From CAWDYA01 sp963806495 (GTDB lineage Bacteria > Acidobacteriota > Polarisedimenticolia > JACPZX01 > DASXTC01): DNA of 64,000 bases. Both the position numbers and the translations under genes were made by a program. The notes under the pieces were generated by a model that had not been told where the DNA came from, did not search any database, and worked only from the letters and a program-made list of their open reading frames with translations. The stretch spans positions 124,001 to 188,000 of the forward strand of contig CAWDYA010000008.1 in the NCBI GenBank assembly GCA_963806495.1, read 5' to 3'. Shown here piece after piece: positions 8,305-16,839 of this stretch (position 1 is the stretch's first letter; every line of letters begins with the position of its first letter).

Positions 8305-8489
8305 TTCTTTTCGGCGAGGATCTTGTAGGTGTTGTCTTTCAGCTCGCAGCCGGCGCAGTACGGAAACAGCGCGCCTTCTTCGAGGGTGACATGGGTGGAC
8401 TTGCCGATCTGCATGCAGTTGAGACACTCGTAGGTGGCGGTCTTGAGGACCCGCTCGCCCGTCTTCCAGGTGCCGCTGCTGTTAGGCAT
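8301..8489 (-). CDS. Small zinc-ribbon protein
   Basis: A 62-residue protein with two Cys pairs, YECLNCMQIG near residue 20 and FPYCAGC near residue 43, forming a zinc ribbon. The pattern GTWKTGERV...Y-x-C-x2-C...G-x-L-F-P-x-C-x2-C resembles a common family of short zinc-ribbon proteins of unknown role. It starts at ATG 8489, only 35 nt after the upstream methyltransferase gene, and its stop overlaps the GTG start of the sulfatase-TPR gene, so it is probably in one transcript with both. No partner or substrate can be inferred beyond that coupling. Confidence 0.72.
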   Translation of the reverse strand: MPNSSGTWKTGERVLKTATYECLNCMQIGKSTHVTLEEGALFPYCAGCELKDNTYKILAEKK

Positions 8490-8523
8490 GACGCACCAAT
8501 CTAATCACACGTCCTGATGCGAG

Positions 8524-9922
8524 TCAAAGCTCCCTGACGGCCTCGATCCGGGCGACGCACTCGATGTGATACGTGTGCGGGAACATGTCCACCGGGCGCA
8601 CACGGGTCAGCCGGTAGTCCCGCTCGCAGATCTCCTTGAGGTCGCGCGCGAGGGTGGTAGGGTTGCACGAGACGTACACCATGCGTTTCGGACGGAGCCT
8701 CAGCATGCCGCGGATGACCGCCGAGTTGAGCCCGGCCCTCGGGGGGTTGGCGATCAGGATCGTCGGCGGCTTCGGATCGCCCGTCATCGCCGCGAGCGCC
8801 TTCTTCGCTTCGCCGCAGATGAACCAGACGTTGCGCACGCCGTTGATCGCGGCGTTCCGTTCGGCATTGCGCACCGACTCGGACAGCGACTCCACCCCCC
8901 TCACCTCGCCGGCGCGCGAGGCCGCCAGGATCGAGATGGCTCCCGTGCCGGAGTACAGGTCCAGCACCCGATCCTCCTGCCCGGATCCGCCATCTCCAGG
9001 ACCGTTCCGTACAGCCGCTCGGCCTGTCTCGAGTTCGTCTGGAAGAACGAGTTGGCCGTGATCTCGAACGACCGCTCGAGCAGCGTCTCGCGGATCGAGG
9101 CCGCCCCGTAGAGCACCTCCTCGCGCTGGCCGAAGGCGACCGTGGATCGGGTGGCGTTGACGCTGCGCAGGAACGACCGGATGGCGGGGAAATCCGCCCC
9201 AATCCGGCCGGCCATCTCCGCCAGCGACCGCGACCATGCGGCTTCGTGCGCGCCCCCCTCCCCGGTGACGAGATTCACCATCACCTCGCCGCTGAACTTC
9301 CCTTCCCGGATGGTCAGATACCGCAGGAAGCCGGTGTGAAGCCGGACGTGGTACGGCGGCAGCGCCGCCTCGCGGCACGCATCGCGCACCGCGGCGACGA
9401 ATCTCGTTCGACAGGGCGGACTGCAGGTGGCACGCCCTGAGATCGAAGACGCTCATGTAGCTCGAGGCGGGATGCAGGCCGAGGGTGAGCCTCCCCTCCG
9501 CATCCTGCCCGAACGAGAATTCCATCTTGTTGCGATAGTAGAACCAATCGGGCGAAGGAAGCGTCTCGTCAACCGGCGGGTCGGGAAGGCCGCCGATGCG
9601 CCGCAGGGCCTCGACCACCTGGCGGCGCTTGTAGTCGAGCTGCAGCTCGTACGGCAGGTTCTGCCACCGGCAGCCGCCGCACAGTCCGAAGTGCTCGCAC
9701 CGCGCCTCGACCCGGTCGGGCGATGGAGCCACGACTTCGACCGCGCTCCCCTCGGCGTAGTTGCCTCGCACGCGATCGACCCGGACCTTGACGGTGTCTC
9801 CCGGGACGGCCCCGTTCACGAGCACCACGAAACCCTCCACGCGCCCGACACCCTTGCCGCCGAAGGCGAGGTCGTCAATGCAGACATCCCGGAATATGTC
9901 CCTTCCTGAGGGGCACGGCCAT
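8524..9922 (-). CDS. rlmD: RlmD/TrmA-type RNA uracil-C5 methyltransferase (reading frame broken at three sites)
   Basis: Joined across three frame breaks this gives a protein of about 465 residues: a TRAM domain (DLAFGGKGVGRVEGF...GAVPGDTV), the Fe-S cysteines CEHFGLCGGC plus a later Cys in RACHL, the Rossmann core VLDLYSGTGAISIL, and the catalytic VSCNPTTLARDL. Such enzymes transfer methyl from SAM to uracil C5 in rRNA or tRNA; 23S U1939 is the usual target of RlmD but is not provable here. Breaks lie near 9901 (one extra G), 9402 (one extra base) and 8982 (one missing base). The ATG at 9922 (MAVPLRK...) needs the first repair. Similarity resumes immediately each time, which suggests sequence errors rather than decay. 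Confidence 0.82.
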
Positions 9923-9944
9923 GGAGATTGTCCTCGGGGAATGC

Positions 9945-10356
9945 CTACTCGTCGAGCGTTTCGTGGAAGAGACGGAGCATGTCGGTGCCCGTTATGATCC
10001 CCACCAGTCGGTCGCCCTCGACCACCGGCAGGGCACTGTACTTGCGGTCGATGAGCACCTTGATGGCGTCACGGATCGAGGTGGACGGCGTGACGGTGAA
10101 CGGATTGCGCGTCATCGCCTGGCCCACCCGGGTCTCGTTCAGGACTCGGTCGTACTGGGTCTGGTCGATGCCGGACAAGGCCGACGGCGAGGCCCTCTTG
10201 ACGTCCCGGTCGGTGAGGATCCCGATGACCTTCTCGTCGGAGACGACCGGAGCATGGCGGATCCGGTTGCGCTGCATGACGGCGATCGCCTTCGCGAAGA
10301 GTCTGATCCTCCGTCAACGTGAATACCTTGCGTGTCATCCGATCTTCGACCTTCAT
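9945..10356 (-). CDS. Tandem CBS-domain protein (one frame break)
   Basis: From ATG 10356 (MKVEDRMTRKVFTLTEDQT) the frame shifts by one extra base near 10301 and continues AKAIAVMQRNRIRHAPVV to 9945, giving about 136 residues with two CBS repeats (IGILTDRD and VGIITGTDMLRLF end motifs). Stand-alone CBS pairs bind adenosine nucleotides and act as energy sensors; no effector domain is attached. GAGG upstream supports the start. The gene lies 22 nt before the RNA methyltransferase on the same strand, and the insertion sequence begins 108 bp upstream of its start, so the element may have replaced or modified its promoter. Confidence 0.75.
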
Positions 10357-10463
10357 GCTCGACCTCGTTGCACCCGTCGCGCGGGCGGGAACGGGCGCCC
10401 GCGGTGCGGGTTTCCGCCGGAGCACGCCTGCCGTGGACGCCGCTTTGCCCGCTCATCCTAGCA

Positions 10464-10487
10464 GAAAATGCCCGACGAGCGTGCGCC
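10464..10487. repeat. IS left terminal inverted repeat
   Basis: It reads GAAAATGCCCGACGAGC followed by GTGCGCC. It matches the reverse complement of 11679-11702 at 22 of 24 positions, differing at the fifth base (A/C) and near the inner end (G/A). Confidence 0.85.
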
Positions 10488-10499
10488 TGAGGTTGGCGG

Positions 10500-11501
10500 T
10501 CATGCCGGGGGCCGGGGGCTGAGGGCGCTCCAGTCCTGGCGCCAGTCGACGAGCTGCTCGGGACGTCTGGTGGTTGCCAGCAGCCCGAGGGCCTGGGCGG
10601 GCGTGGTCCGGGTGCGGTTGGTGATCCCGCGACCGTAGTTGACCCACAGCGCGGCGATGTCGAGGTGCCGCTGCAGCCCCTGGCGTTTCTTCGACACGCA
10701 CCAGGTGCGTCGCCTCAGCCGCGCCAGGAAGTGGCGCAGCCGCGCGTTGGTATGGTTGATGGGAAACAGCGGATTGGCCCGGTCACGCCGGACGGTGGCG
10801 TCATGGGCCCGCCACACCACACCCGGACCGACGACCCGTCGTGCCAGCGCGCCGTACAGCACCTTGCGGTCCGACTCGAGCACCACGTGGGCGGGGGCCA
10901 CGGCGGCGAGGCGCTGCATCACCCACCGGACCGCTCGGGCCGAGCCGGAAGGACGCCGCCCGTGTTGCTCCTCGTGCTGCGCGCGCCGGCGGCGCTGCGC
11001 CGGGCTGAGCCGGCCCTTGCGTCTGAGTGGCCCCACGGCCGTGGCCACGATGAACATCGTCTTGCGGTCGATGAGCACCGGCACGGTGACCGGCTGGAAG
11101 CGGTTCAGTTCGAAGCTCTCCATCTCGTCGAGCTGGAACGGGCCGCGCAGCACGACGCCTTGCAGGCGGTTGCGATGATAGTGAGCGGCGTGTCGGGCCA
11201 GCCACACGAAGCGCCGCTCCACCGTCCGGCGCGCCACCCGCAGCACCCGCGCCGCCTGGCGCTGCCCGACGCAGGCCACCATCAGGTCGAGAAACCGCGC
11301 GTTGATGTGCGGCTTCTTGTGGCGGTAGTCGGCCCGGAAGGTCTGCCGCGAGAAGCCGCCCCCGCAGCCGCGGCACCGGAACCGTGCCACCGGGTGGCTG
11401 CGGCAGCGCGGGTGATAGAACCCCTTGCGCAGGTAGAACCGGCCGACGGGCCGGGCGTGGTAGGCACAAGCGGGACGGGGACAGCGAGGTGGCTCGAACA
11501 T
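10500..11501 (-). CDS. Transposase, IS1-like DDE family
   Basis: The 333-residue protein begins with two zinc-binding Cys clusters (CPRPACAYH and CRGCGGGFSRQTF), then a helix-turn-helix (VGQRQAARVLRVARRTVERR), then a catalytic core with Asp in FQLDEMESFE and in VLESDRKVLY. The C-terminal block LRHFLARLRRRTWCVSK strongly resembles the IS1 transposase segment around its last catalytic residue, but the expected Glu (I-E-R-x-N) aligns with Asn (I-N-H-T-N). The start at ATG 11501 gives an intact zinc ribbon. The frame is uninterrupted, unlike several nearby genes. Confidence 0.82.
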   Translation of the reverse strand: MFEPPRCPRPACAYHARPVGRFYLRKGFYHPRCRSHPVARFRCRGCGGGFSRQTFRADYRHKKPHINARFLDLMVACVGQRQAARVLRVARRTVERRFVWLARHAAHYHRNRLQGVVLRGPFQLDEMESFELNRFQPVTVPVLIDRKTMFIVATAVGPLRRKGRLSPAQRRRRAQHEEQHGRRPSGSARAVRWVMQRLAAVAPAHVVLESDRKVLYGALARRVVGPGVVWRAHDATVRRDRANPLFPINHTNARLRHFLARLRRRTWCVSKKRQGLQRHLDIAALWVNYGRGITNRTRTTPAQALGLLATTRRPEQLVDWRQDWSALSPRPPA

Positions 11502-11678
11502 GAGGGTTCCTCCGGATGAAAGACCGGAGGCAAGTGAAAATCGCGTGCCAGGCGACGCTCAGCAGAACAAAGGCCCGCAGCTCAGACCGATGCAGACCCT
11601 CGACCCCGTGGCACGCCCGACCCATGTGGCCGCCGGCGAACGCCGGCGGCCAATCACCTGCCCGCCCGCGGACACCCG

Positions 11679-11702
11679 GGTGCACGCTCGTCGGGCAGTT
11701 TC
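11679..11702. repeat. IS right terminal inverted repeat
   Basis: This is the partner of the repeat at 10464-10487 and marks the right end of the element. It lies 24 bp upstream of the GT39 start at 11726, so the promoter of that gene must lie in or overlap the element. Confidence 0.85.
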
Positions 11703-11725
11703 CCATGTGTTAGCATCCGCTCCGT

Positions 11726-13735
11726 ATGGCCCTGCGCTCCCCCACCCACCGCGCGCCCGGCGCCACATGGCTCGTCCTCGGCGTCTTCGCGGTCGCCCTG
11801 CTGTTCCGCCTCGTCTTCCTGATGCAGCTTCATCGGTCCGGCATCTGGGATTACCTGCGGCTCGACCCGCTCTACTACCACGATTGGGCGGTGCGGATCG
11901 CCGGCGGCGACATCGTGGGGAGCCGGACGTACGAGATGACGCCGCTTTATGCGTACGCTCTCGGAGGGCTGTTCAGTCTCTTCGGCGACTCCCTGCTGCT
12001 GCCGCGCCTGCTGCAGGCGGCACTGGGCGCCGGCACGTGCGCGCTGGTCGCCGTTCTCGGCCTGCGTATCTTCGGGCGTGCCGAGGCGGTGATCGCCGGG
12101 ACGGTGCTGGCCTGCTACGGCCCATCGTTGTTCCACGAGACACAAATCATGAAGACGGTGCTCACGGTGGCCCTTTCCACGGCGACGGCCGCGGCGCTGT
12201 ACTTCTCGGGCGGCAGGCGGCCGGGGCTGCTCGCGGTATCGGGCGCGCTCCTGGGTCTGACGGCGCTGGCGCAGGAGAACATCAACGTGACCCTGCCGTT
12301 CCTGCTCGCCTGGGTTGCGTGGCGCGCCCCCGCCGGCAGGCGGATCGCCGGCGGCCTGGCGCTGGTGGCCGCCTTCGCGTGCGTCGTCGCGCCGGCCACG
12401 ATCCGCAACTACGCCGTCTCGGGGGACTTCGTTCTGATCACCTCGGGGGGCGGCGAGGTCTTCTACACCGGCAACAACGAGTACGCCTCGGGTCATTATC
12501 GGCCGCCCGCGTTCGTTCGGCCCGACCCGTCCTTCGAGCACGAGGATTTCCGGATCGAGGCGGCGCGCCGGCTGGGCCGCGCCCCCGGCGACATCACCAG
12601 GAAGGAGTCGGATGCCTTCTGGTGGGGTGAGGGGATGCGGTTCATCCGCGAGCATCCCGGCCGTTACGTCTCCCTGCTGTGGGACAAGCTCTCGACCTAC
12701 CTCAACGACTACGAGCGGCCGGACAACTTCTCGTACGGTAACTTCCGTGAGTTCGTCCCGCTGCTGCGACTTCCGTTGCCGGGCTTCGGCTGGGTGGCGC
12801 CGTTCGGGCTGCTCGGGCTCGTTCTCTCCGCGCGCCGCTGGCCCGACCTGTTCCCCCTCTACGCGACGATGGGCGCCTATCTCCTCTCGGCGCTCCTGTT
12901 CTTCACACAGTCGCGCTACCGGATGCCGATGGTGCCGCTGCTCGCGCTGTTCGCCGCGCACGGCGCTGTGATCCTGTACCGCTCGGCGGCCGGCGCCGAC
13001 CGCCGCCGTCTCGTCTGGGGCGTCCCTCTGGTCGTGGTACTGATCCTGTTCTGCAACCGGGACCCCGGCAACAGTCTGGCCTTCGAGGCCCAGAACCACG
13101 GGATCCTCGGGGAGATGTTCCTGTACGCCGGCCGGCCCGACGATGCGATGACCCACCTGCATGAGGCGATCGGGATGCTCGAAGGGTATCCGGGGGACTC
13201 TGCGGGTGATCAGTATCTGCGCGTGATCGCCTCCGCCCACTACGGCATGGTCCTGGCCTCCGACATGCGGGCGGCCCGCGGCGGCAACGCGCTGCCCCGG
13301 GCGGAGATTCTGTCGCATCTGCGCGCGGCGGCGCGTGCTCCGGACGCCGACCTGCGACGCGACGCACTGGCGCGTCTCGGAGAAATGCTGGCGTCGGCCG
13401 GAGATTCCGACGGAGCGGCGCAGGCCTACACCGGCGCCGTCGAGGCCGCGCCGCACGACTTCGGGCTCCGGCTGCTGCTGGCCGAATCGCTGCATCAGGC
13501 GGGCCGCGCCCGTGAATCGCTCGAGACGGTCGAGCAGGCTCTCGCCGAGATGCCCGACGCCGACCCGGTGCTGCGCGCCGACGCGCACTACGGCGAGGCG
13601 CTCATCTACCTGCACGACCTGCCCGATGGCGAGCGGGCGGTGTTCCACCTGCGCGAGGTCCTCAGGCTCAATCCCTCCCACCCCCGGGCCGACTGGATCC
13701 GCCGCCGGCTCGCCTCGCTCGGGGGCCGTGGCTGA
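11726..13735 (+). CDS. GT-C (GT39/ArnT-like) membrane glycosyltransferase with C-terminal TPR domain
   Basis: The 669-residue protein has a polytopic N-terminal part (about residues 15-440) with the layout of PMT/ArnT glycosyltransferases, including LDPLYYHDWAVRIAGGD after the first membrane helix, where the catalytic acid is expected, and the FTQSRYRMPMVPLL helix. Residues of about 450-669 are a soluble TPR-like array (ALARLGEMLASAGDSDGAAQAYTGAVEAAP...). These enzymes move sugars from polyprenyl-phosphate donors to lipids or proteins; donor and acceptor are unknown. It has no strong ribosome site and starts 24 bp from the IS end. The next gene is a paralogue overlapping by 1 nt (TGATG). Confidence 0.82.
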   Translation: MALRSPTHRAPGATWLVLGVFAVALLFRLVFLMQLHRSGIWDYLRLDPLYYHDWAVRIAGGDIVGSRTYEMTPLYAYALGGLFSLFGDSLLLPRLLQAALGAGTCALVAVLGLRIFGRAEAVIAGTVLACYGPSLFHETQIMKTVLTVALSTATAAALYFSGGRRPGLLAVSGALLGLTALAQENINVTLPFLLAWVAWRAPAGRRIAGGLALVAAFACVVAPATIRNYAVSGDFVLITSGGGEVFYTGNNEYASGHYRPPAFVRPDPSFEHEDFRIEAARRLGRAPGDITRKESDAFWWGEGMRFIREHPGRYVSLLWDKLSTYLNDYERPDNFSYGNFREFVPLLRLPLPGFGWVAPFGLLGLVLSARRWPDLFPLYATMGAYLLSALLFFTQSRYRMPMVPLLALFAAHGAVILYRSAAGADRRRLVWGVPLVVVLILFCNRDPGNSLAFEAQNHGILGEMFLYAGRPDDAMTHLHEAIGMLEGYPGDSAGDQYLRVIASAHYGMVLASDMRAARGGNALPRAEILSHLRAAARAPDADLRRDALARLGEMLASAGDSDGAAQAYTGAVEAAPHDFGLRLLLAESLHQAGRARESLETVEQALAEMPDADPVLRADAHYGEALIYLHDLPDGERAVFHLREVLRLNPSHPRADWIRRRLASLGGRG

Positions 13736-15870
13736 TGGGAGGGCGCACCCAGGGAGACGAGCCGCCGATCCTCTACGAGGCCCGCGACCGGCTGGCCCGC
13801 TTCGACCGGCACTTCCTCTGGATGGTGTTCGGTCTCGCCCTCCTGCTGAGGGCCGCCTATCTCAAGCAGCTCGTCGGATCGCCGCTGTGGGGGGACCTGC
13901 CCGTGGACCTCGGCTACTACCGCGACTGGGCGTTGCGCATCGCCTCGGGCGAGTGGATGGGCCACGGCCTGTTCCAGTGGAGCCCGTTCTACGCCTATTA
14001 CCTCGCCATCGTCTTCAAGCTGTTCGGCGCCGGCCTGATGGCGCCGCGTCTGATCCAGATCGTCGTGGGCTCCCTGACCTGCGTGCTGATCTACAGGACC
14101 GGCCGGCAGTTGTTCTCCACGGGCGCCGGTCTCGCGGCGGGGCTGATGGCCGCGGCGTACGGTCCCTTTCTCTTCTACGACGGCATGCTGATGAAGGAGG
14201 TCTTCACGGTCTTCTTCCTTACCGCGACGCTGTATCAGATCGTGGTGGCGAGCGGCTCGCAGCGGGGGATGCTGGCCACCGCGGGCCTGACGCTCGGGTT
14301 CGGCACTCTCGTGCGCGACAATCTGATCCTGCTGGCTCCGGCTCTGGCGATCTGGATGGCGATCGACCCCTGGCTCGGCGGTGTGACCCTGGGACGCGAC
14401 CGGCTGCGCGAGGGCATGTCGCGCGTCCTCGCCTTCGGCTTCGGGCTGCTGCTGGTGCTGGGGCCGCTCGCGGCACGCAACTACCACGTCACGGGCCGAT
14501 TCGTGCTGCTGCGAGCCGGCGGCGGGGAGAACTTCTACATCGGCAACAACCCCGAGGCGGACGGCCACTACGTGCCACCCCCGTTCCTCCGCGCCACGGG
14601 CGGCAACGAGCTGGAGGATTTCCGGCGAGAGGCGGCACGTCGGCTGGGCCTGCCGCTCGACGAGGTGAGCGCGGCCGACTCGTCCGACTACTGGTTCCGG
14701 CAGGGCCTCTCATGGATCGGGCATCACCCCGTCGGGTATGCCGTGCTGCTCGTCCGCAAGTTTCTGCTCTTCTTCAACCATTACGAGCTTCCCGACAATC
14801 AGAGCTACGCCCATCACCGGCGCCTCCTGCCGATCCTGCAGCTCCCCCTGCTGACATTCGGTCTGCTGCTGCCGCTGGCGGCCGCCGGGATCGCCTTGTC
14901 GGCCCTGCGGTGGCGCGATCTGCTTGTGCTGTACGTCACGGGCGGAGCGTATGCAGGCACCGTGATGCTGTTCTTCAACTTCGGGAGGTTCCGGCTGCCG
15001 ATCGTCCCGGTGCTGATGCTCTTCGCGGGGTACGCGGTCATCGGCGCCGCGGCCGTCCTCAGGCAGGCCGGTTACGGGCGGATCGCGCTCGCCGCACTGG
15101 CTGGGCTCCTGGCCTTCGGTCTCGTCGGCCTCGACCTGGAGAACGATCCGGTGTATCTCGGTCAGAGCCATGCGCAGCTCGCGGAGCTCCTGCTGCGCTC
15201 GGGCCGGCCCGGGGAGGCGGACGCCGAGTCGCGCGAGTCGATCCGGCTGCTGGAAGGGTTCTACGCCGAGTCCGGCGGGGCCCTGGGCGAGGGCGGGCAC
15301 GGGGTGTCTCCCCGCGGCTCGAGCAGCCGTCCCGATCTGGGCGCCACGTTCTATGTCGTGCTGGGTGAGGCGTACGCCACACGCGCCTCGGTCCTTCGTG
15401 CCGGCGGCCACGGCAGCGCGGCCGCCGCGTGGGAGAAACGCGCGGCGCTCGCCGGGGCCGGCCCGCCCGGCGGGCCGTCGGAACCGGACGAGGCGGAGCG
15501 GCTGTCGACCGAAGCGGCCGAACGCGCGGAAGAGGGCCGGCTCGAGGACGCCGCGGAGCTGTACCGCCGTGCCGCGGCCGCATTGCCCGAGGGGGTCGAG
15601 CCCGTGAGACGGTTTCGGCTCAGGATGCATCTCGCCGAGTCGCTTCATCACGCCGGCCATCCGGAGGAGGCGCTCGGCGTGGTGCAGGAGGCCCTGTTGT
15701 ACCCCGGAGACGTCCCGGATGCCGATCGCGCCGACGCGCACTTCGGCGAGGCGATGATCTACCGCGATCTCGGCAACGATGCGGCGATGCGCTCCCATCT
15801 GCGCGAATGCCTCAGGCTCAACCCGGAGCACCCACGCGCCGGCTGGATCCGCGAAACGCTCGGCCTCTGA
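13735..15870 (+). CDS. GT-C (GT39/ArnT-like) membrane glycosyltransferase with C-terminal TPR domain, paralogue
   Basis: The 711-residue protein is clearly a tandem duplicate of the preceding gene: PVDLGYYRDWALRIASGEW matches its catalytic loop, ENFYIGNNPEADGHYVPPPF matches EVFYTGNNEYASGHYRPPAF, and both end in a TPR tail with near-identical last repeats (ADAHFGEAMIYRDLG versus ADAHYGEALIYLHDL). This copy has an extra linker near residues 490-560. Translation starts within the stop of the upstream gene, so the two are coupled. Envelope or extracellular glycan assembly is the likely role; the substrate cannot be told. Confidence 0.82.
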   Translation: MGGRTQGDEPPILYEARDRLARFDRHFLWMVFGLALLLRAAYLKQLVGSPLWGDLPVDLGYYRDWALRIASGEWMGHGLFQWSPFYAYYLAIVFKLFGAGLMAPRLIQIVVGSLTCVLIYRTGRQLFSTGAGLAAGLMAAAYGPFLFYDGMLMKEVFTVFFLTATLYQIVVASGSQRGMLATAGLTLGFGTLVRDNLILLAPALAIWMAIDPWLGGVTLGRDRLREGMSRVLAFGFGLLLVLGPLAARNYHVTGRFVLLRAGGGENFYIGNNPEADGHYVPPPFLRATGGNELEDFRREAARRLGLPLDEVSAADSSDYWFRQGLSWIGHHPVGYAVLLVRKFLLFFNHYELPDNQSYAHHRRLLPILQLPLLTFGLLLPLAAAGIALSALRWRDLLVLYVTGGAYAGTVMLFFNFGRFRLPIVPVLMLFAGYAVIGAAAVLRQAGYGRIALAALAGLLAFGLVGLDLENDPVYLGQSHAQLAELLLRSGRPGEADAESRESIRLLEGFYAESGGALGEGGHGVSPRGSSSRPDLGATFYVVLGEAYATRASVLRAGGHGSAAAAWEKRAALAGAGPPGGPSEPDEAERLSTEAAERAEEGRLEDAAELYRRAAAALPEGVEPVRRFRLRMHLAESLHHAGHPEEALGVVQEALLYPGDVPDADRADAHFGEAMIYRDLGNDAAMRSHLRECLRLNPEHPRAGWIRETLGL

Positions 15871-15876
15871 GGAGCC

Positions 15877-16629
15877 TCAGAAGCCGCGCCGCCGATAGCC
15901 CGACACCAGCACCGCGTCGTAGACGCTGATCATCCAGAGGATCGCGCAGGCGCAAAGCGCGGCGAGCGCCCCGGTGGAGAACTGCTGCACCATCGGCGCA
16001 TCGCCGTACTGCTGGCGCATCATCCGGACGAATGGTGTGAAGACCATCAGCACGCCGATGTACGCACCCGTGAGCTGGGCCCCGAGGAAGAACAACGCCT
16101 TACCGATCTGCGCGTTCATGATCTGACCCCATCCGGGCAGGATGAACGAGGCCACGCCCGCCAGCAGCGGGTTGCCGAATCCGTCGAAGCCGCCCTGCAT
16201 CGTCTCGGCGTAGTGGTATGCCTGGAACACCGTGACCAGCACCAGCCCGACCAGCGCGAGGTCGATCATGGCGATGGTCTGGATCAGCCCCCACTCGGTG
16301 ACATCCCACAGGGCGGCCAGATCGATCAGGGACGGCCAGAGACGCAGCATCGACCAGTGAGCCGTGGCGGCCAGCACCTCGGTCAGGAAGAGCAGGGCGC
16401 CGAGCTGGCGCTGTCCGTTGTACGCCTGCCCCGCACCGAGAGCCACGATCGAAAGAGACGAGGCGGCCACGGGTGCTGCCCCCCCGGGGCTGAAGGAAGC
16501 GGCCTGCCTGCGCCGTCCCGCGGCCTTCGCATCCCGCCGGTCCGCCTCCCGGGAGCGGGCCAGATCCAGCATCGACGCGTCGAGGACGTCGTGGTCGGAG
16601 ATGGTGTAGATGTCCTGATCCTGCGGCAT
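15877..16629 (-). CDS. Multi-spanning membrane protein with two GxGQ/YNGQ-type repeats
   Basis: The 250-residue protein has a charged N-terminal cytoplasmic part (residues 1-50) and about six hydrophobic helices. Two similar motifs, VALGAGQAYNGQRQLGALLF and FILPGWGQIMNAQIGKALFF, begin the two halves, as in TM2/DUF5683-like proteins, so it looks like an internal duplication. GGAGG precedes ATG 16629 at good spacing. It converges tail-to-tail with the GT39 pair (6-bp gap) and diverges from the benzoyl-CoA operon. No function is known to me. Confidence 0.7.
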   Translation of the reverse strand: MPQDQDIYTISDHDVLDASMLDLARSREADRRDAKAAGRRRQAASFSPGGAAPVAASSLSIVALGAGQAYNGQRQLGALLFLTEVLAATAHWSMLRLWPSLIDLAALWDVTEWGLIQTIAMIDLALVGLVLVTVFQAYHYAETMQGGFDGFGNPLLAGVASFILPGWGQIMNAQIGKALFFLGAQLTGAYIGVLMVFTPFVRMMRQQYGDAPMVQQFSTGALAALCACAILWMISVYDAVLVSGYRRRGF

Positions 16630-16769
16630 GAGCGTACCTCCTCGTGAGGCGAGCCCTGCGCACGGGGCTCGCGACGGGGCTCGGCCTCGAATATAGGACG
16701 GGGCCGGGCGGCGTCCACCGGAACCGGAATGCGGTTATCCCGAGGCTTCCGGTTGTCGGAGGATTCGTC

Positions 16770-16798
16770 TTGCCACTCAAATAGGAAATTCATATACT
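16770..16798 (+). promoter_or_regulatory. Sigma-70-type promoter of the benzoyl-CoA operon
   Basis: TTGCCA (16770-16775), a 17-nt spacer and TATACT (16793-16798) form a near-consensus promoter in an AT-rich island of an otherwise GC-rich region. Transcription would begin near 16805, about 35 nt before the had start with its GGGAGGGAG ribosome site. It is the only strong promoter I see between 16630 and 26636. Confidence 0.75.
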
Positions 16799-16802
16799 AT
16801 TT
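16779..16802. promoter_or_regulatory. Candidate operator (inverted repeat over spacer and -10)
   Basis: AAATAG (16779-16784) and CTATTT (16797-16802) are perfect 6-bp inverted arms separated by 12 bp, 24 bp in all. The dyad covers the spacer and the -10 element of the had promoter, where a bound repressor would block RNA polymerase. The length fits Rrf2-family sites, and the operon's last gene encodes an Rrf2 regulator; binding is inference. Confidence 0.5.
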
Positions 16803-16839
16803 ATCGATTCAAGACCCTGGTGTCGCGGGAGGGAGTCCG

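Larger units (their letters stand above)
10464..11702 (-). mobile_element. Complete insertion sequence, IS1-like, about 1.24 kb
   Basis: A single transposase gene (10500-11501) is bracketed by 24-bp imperfect inverted repeats at 10464-10487 and 11679-11702 (22 of 24 matching). Size, one ORF and IR length fit the longer single-ORF members of the IS1 family. I found no flanking direct duplication of 8-9 bp, so the insertion is either old or its target site has diverged. It separates the CBS gene from the divergent GT39 gene at 11726, which starts only 24 bp beyond the right end. The 177-bp region 11502-11678 inside the element has no gene. Confidence 0.85.

Noticed and set aside
10456..11715. 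Target-site duplication of the insertion sequence (TAGCA occurs near both ends)
   Set aside because: The right copy starts 8 bp beyond the inverted repeat end while the left one abuts it, so the two are not at equivalent positions; 5 bp can match by chance.
11654..13681. A 675-residue minus-strand frame opposite the first GT39 gene
   Set aside because: It crosses the IS end, lacks recognisable motifs and has the composition of a shadow frame.
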